Source: Bacteroidota bacterium (lineage in GTDB: Bacteria; Bacteroidota; Bacteroidia; Bacteroidales; Bacteroidaceae). From it: a DNA stretch of 7,882 bases. The DNA is taken from the NCBI GenBank assembly GCA_023458215.1, contig JAEXAJ010000038.1, positions 1-7,882 of the forward strand. Direction: 5' to 3'. Below, piece by piece: positions 5,630 to 7,882 of this stretch (position 1 is its first letter; every line of letters starts with the position of its first letter). The translations under genes were made by a program, and so were the position numbers. The notes under the pieces were generated by a model. The model worked only from the letters and a program-made list of their open reading frames with translations, was not told where the DNA came from and made no database searches.

Positions 5630-7722
5630 TTTTTTATTCCGTTTCTGATTAATAATGCATCTATTGTGGGTTCTTGTCCGCGAAAACGTGTGTAAAGCGT
5701 CATCGGATGTTCCGTACCACCTTTCGAAAGAATATTCTCTCGGAAAGAAGTGGCTACTTCCGGGTTGAAGATTCCTTTTTGCTTGAACAGTGAGAAGGCA
5801 TCCGCATCCAGTACCTCCGCCCATTTGTAGCTATAATATCCCGCCGAATATCCTCCGGCAAATATATGTGAGAACTGTGAACTCATGCAGGTTTCTTCAA
5901 TTGAAGGAAGTATTTGTGCTTTCTCGCATGCTTTCTTTTCGTAGGCCTTCACATCTCCATCGAAAGGCGTATTGCGGGTGTACCATGCCATATCCAGAAG
6001 CCCGAAACTTACTTGGCGCAAACAAGCGTATGCGACATTAAAGTTTGAAGAATCAACAATGCGTTGCACTAATTCGTCCGGTATTAACTCTCCGGTCTGA
6101 TAGTGGCGGGCAAATGTATGCAGGAAATCCTTTTCAATGGCAAAGTTTTCCATGAACTGAGAGGGCAATTCTACAAAATCCCAATAAACATTGGTCCCAC
6201 TCAAACTTTCGTAGGTAGAGTTGGCAAACATGCCGTGCAGGCTATGCCCGAATTCATGAAGGAATGTTTCAACTTCACCAAAAGTCAGCAAAGCAGGTTT
6301 ATCCTGTGTAGGTTTGGTAAAGTTCATTACGATAGAGATGTGCGGGCGACTGTTTTCTCCGGTCTGTTCATCTATCCATTGTCCTTTGTAGCTTGTCATC
6401 CAGGCTCCCGAACGCTTGCCTGCCCGAGGGTGGAAGTCGGTATAGAATACGGAGAGGTATTTGCCGTCTTTGTCGAATACTTCGTAGGCATCTACATCTT
6501 TATGATAAACCGGAATATCCGGATTCTTCTTAAAAGTAATACCATATAACTTGGTTGCCAGGCCGAATACGCCTTCGATGACTCTGCTCAATTCAAAATA
6601 CGGGCGGAGCATCTCGTCGTCTATGTTGAATTTACGGTCTTTCAGCTTATGCGAATAATATCCCCAGTCCCAAGGCATCAAGACAAAGTCTTCCCCCTCC
6701 TGCTGGCGGGCTAAGGCTTGCACTTCTTCGTATTCTTGCCGGGCAGTAGGTGTGTAGGCATCCAGTAATTGGTTCAGCAACTTGTAAACAGCATCACTGT
6801 TTTGTGCCATGCGCTCTTGTAGATTATACTCCGCAAAGTTATCGAAACCTAACAGTTGGGCAATCTCTGTATGGATATTAACAATACGTTTTACGATATC
6901 CAGATTGTTGTAAGCATTGTCATGGGTACATTTCGTATTGTAAGCCATATAAAGCTCGCGGCGCAAGTCGCGGTTATCGGCATACGTCATGAAGGGACCG
7001 AAACTGGGGGCTTGCAATGTGAACACCCACCCTTCAACTCCTTTTTCCTTGGCTGTTTCAGCGGCAGCTTCGAGGGCACTTTCCGGCAAACCGGACAATT
7101 GTGACGTTTCGGTAAGGACGAGTTGATATTCGTTTGTTTCTTTCAGATTGTTTTCACTGAATTGCAGGGTCTGCAAGCTGAGTTCTGTGCATAGAGCACG
7201 GTATTTCTCCTTATCTTCACCTTGCAAATTGGCGCCATTGCGGACGAAGCCTTTATATATATCGTCCAGCAGTTTAGTCTGTTCCCGGTTCAGATTCTCG
7301 TTGTCTTGTTGTTCGTAGACGGTTTTGATGCGGGCAAACAGTTCTTCGTTCAGGCTGATATTATTTTCATGCTCGCTCATGAGCGGCATAATCTCTTTAG
7401 CAAGTTCCTGCAAGTCGTCATTGGTTTCTGCACTCAGCAGATTGCCGAATACAGTGTTGACATGATGAAGCAATTCACCGGACTTCTCGTATGCCAATAT
7501 CGTATTATCAAAGGTCGGTGCTTCCGGATTATGGATGATTGCGTCTATCTCTGCGTTTTGCAGGCTGATGCCTTGCTGAATGGCAGGCATGTAATCTCCG
7601 GTCTTTATTTTGTCAAACGGAATAGTCTTGTGCGGAGTAGTATATGTTTCAAAAAAAGGGTTTTGAGCCGGTATATTATTCATAAAACAAAGCAATATTA
7701 TCGTTAGTGTAAACTTTATCAT
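5626..7722 (-). CDS. Secreted M3 family zinc oligopeptidase (Dcp/OpdA-like)
   Basis: A 698-residue thimet-type metallopeptidase of the M3A branch, which degrades short peptides (Dcp removes C-terminal dipeptides; OpdA is an endo-oligopeptidase). The zinc site is HEFGH (H489, E490, H493), with the third ligand E518 in DFVELPSQ, exactly 25 residues after H493 as in the family. The C-terminal HIFAGGYSAGYYSYKW (619-634) supplies the substrate-binding tyrosines. The length matches Dcp and OpdA plus a leader. Residues 1-20 form a signal peptide (MIKF, hydrophobic stretch, ending PAQ before NPFFETY), so the enzyme is probably periplasmic, unlike cytoplasmic E. coli homologues. The start at 7722 is chosen because the open frame's 28 extra upstream codons (to 7806) run into the gap terminator and would bury the signal peptide. 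It is first in the operon, and its TGA overlaps the lipoprotein ATG. I cannot separate dipeptidyl carboxypeptidase from endopeptidase activity by eye. Confidence 0.94.
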   Translation of the reverse strand: MIKFTLTIILLCFMNNIPAQNPFFETYTTPHKTIPFDKIKTGDYMPAIQQGISLQNAEIDAIIHNPEAPTFDNTILAYEKSGELLHHVNTVFGNLLSAETNDDLQELAKEIMPLMSEHENNISLNEELFARIKTVYEQQDNENLNREQTKLLDDIYKGFVRNGANLQGEDKEKYRALCTELSLQTLQFSENNLKETNEYQLVLTETSQLSGLPESALEAAAETAKEKGVEGWVFTLQAPSFGPFMTYADNRDLRRELYMAYNTKCTHDNAYNNLDIVKRIVNIHTEIAQLLGFDNFAEYNLQERMAQNSDAVYKLLNQLLDAYTPTARQEYEEVQALARQQEGEDFVLMPWDWGYYSHKLKDRKFNIDDEMLRPYFELSRVIEGVFGLATKLYGITFKKNPDIPVYHKDVDAYEVFDKDGKYLSVFYTDFHPRAGKRSGAWMTSYKGQWIDEQTGENSRPHISIVMNFTKPTQDKPALLTFGEVETFLHEFGHSLHGMFANSTYESLSGTNVYWDFVELPSQFMENFAIEKDFLHTFARHYQTGELIPDELVQRIVDSSNFNVAYACLRQVSFGLLDMAWYTRNTPFDGDVKAYEKKACEKAQILPSIEETCMSSQFSHIFAGGYSAGYYSYKWAEVLDADAFSLFKQKGIFNPEVATSFRENILSKGGTEHPMTLYTRFRGQEPTIDALLIRNGIKK

Positions 7723-7775
7723 TTCTATATCATATCTAAGTGTTCTGATAAAAAACGAACTAACTGCAAAATTGC

Positions 7776-7809
7776 AAAAAAAATAGGTGACTTCCTCAGA
7801 AGCCACCTA
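7776..7809 (-). terminator. Intrinsic terminator of gap
   Basis: On the minus strand an 11-bp stem (TAGGTGGCTTC, 7799-7809, with GAAGTCACCTA, 7784-7794) closes a TGAG loop and is followed by eight T (7776-7783). One pair is G-U in the minus-strand RNA but would be an A-C mismatch in the plus-strand RNA, so the hairpin is fully paired only in the direction of gap. It begins 25 bases past the gap stop codon and ends about 54 bases before the peptidase start. It should therefore insulate the six-gene operon from the highly expressed gap transcript. Confidence 0.88.
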
Positions 7810-7834
7810 CTTTTTATTATTTTCTAACTGTATA

Positions 7835-7882
7835 TTAGCAGTTAACTGATGCCATGTGAGCGATCAAGTCAAGAACCTTGTT
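7835..7882 (-). CDS. gap: 3' end of glyceraldehyde-3-phosphate dehydrogenase (partial)
   Basis: The minus strand reads NKVLDLIAHMASVNC then TAA (7837-7835). The pattern N-K-V-L-D-L-I-x-H-M is the conserved C-terminal helix of class I GAPDH (compare sKVLDLIxHI in other bacteria), and the ASVNC ending fits my memory of Bacteroides GAPDH. The enzyme oxidises glyceraldehyde-3-phosphate to 1,3-bisphosphoglycerate in glycolysis. Only 15 codons are in the window, so the catalytic Cys and NAD domain cannot be checked. A strong hairpin terminator follows 25 bases after the stop. Confidence 0.85.
   Translation of the reverse strand, partial: NKVLDLIAHMASVNC

Noticed and set aside
5630..5824. 65-codon N-terminal extension of the lipoprotein, including a Cys/Gly-rich start
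   Set aside because: It overlaps the peptidase 3' end in another frame and would put the lipobox about 90 residues in. The ATG at 5629 gives a standard lipoprotein signal peptide.
7222..7707. 161-codon plus-strand open frame opposite the M3 peptidase
   Set aside because: Antisense shadow of a long conserved gene, with no recognisable motif. The similar open frame at 6103-6549 was dropped for the same reason.
7764..7780. Two TTTTGC repeats on the minus strand upstream of the peptidase as a -33 promoter element
   Set aside because: No TAnnTTTG-like -7 element follows at about 19-20 bp, so the repeat alone cannot support a promoter call.
7723..7806. Upstream extension of the M3 peptidase by 28 codons
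   Set aside because: It would place the signal peptide internally and begin coding inside the gap terminator hairpin. The ATG at 7722 starts exactly at the signal peptide.
1..7882. CRISPR array, insertion sequence, tRNA, riboswitch or attachment site
   Set aside because: No spaced direct repeats, transposase motifs, terminal inverted repeats, tRNA cloverleaf or conserved leader structure were found. Nearly all the sequence is explained by conserved genes.

Overview
The window looks like core chromosome from a Bacteroides-type member of the Bacteroidales. The reasons are the moderate G+C content, a perfect TAnnTTTG -7 promoter element in front of recF, mostly absent Shine-Dalgarno sites, a signal peptide ending in Ala-Gln, an acidic stretch just after a lipoprotein cysteine, and a GAPDH C-terminus that I recall as Bacteroides-like. 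No mobile element, phage gene, CRISPR array, tRNA or rRNA was seen. I found no clearly undescribed system. The most unusual structure is a long out-of-frame overlap between an S41 protease gene and a folate gene.

Left part (1-1587). The first 19 bases are the start of a leftward gene (MAEQKK...) that runs off the window. A divergent intergenic region of about 170 bp carries likely promoters for both directions. Rightward, recF (recombination repair ATPase) overlaps by 4 bp a small DUF721 gene of the DciA-like family. Together they form a short DNA replication and repair unit.

Middle and right (1621-7722, all minus strand). Six genes lie nose to tail and probably form one operon, read from right to left: a secreted M3 zinc oligopeptidase; a small lipoprotein (4-bp overlap); a dCMP deaminase (10-bp gap); a membrane-anchored S41 (CtpA/Tsp-like) protease (54-bp gap); 5-formyltetrahydrofolate cyclo-ligase (89-bp overlap); and a PHP-family histidinol-phosphatase-like enzyme (4-bp overlap). 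The operon mixes envelope proteolysis with nucleotide, folate and phosphoester metabolism. dCMP deaminase supplies dUMP, and the cyclo-ligase recycles folate of the pool that thymidylate synthase draws on, so those two could share a pathway. Two of the first four products are exported or membrane-bound proteases and a third is a lipoprotein.

The PHP gene converges on the recF-DUF721 unit, with a small GC-rich hairpin at the junction. At the far right is the 3' end of a minus-strand gap (glyceraldehyde-3-phosphate dehydrogenase) gene, followed by a strong intrinsic terminator that separates it from the six-gene operon. No gene-free stretch exceeds 300 bases.
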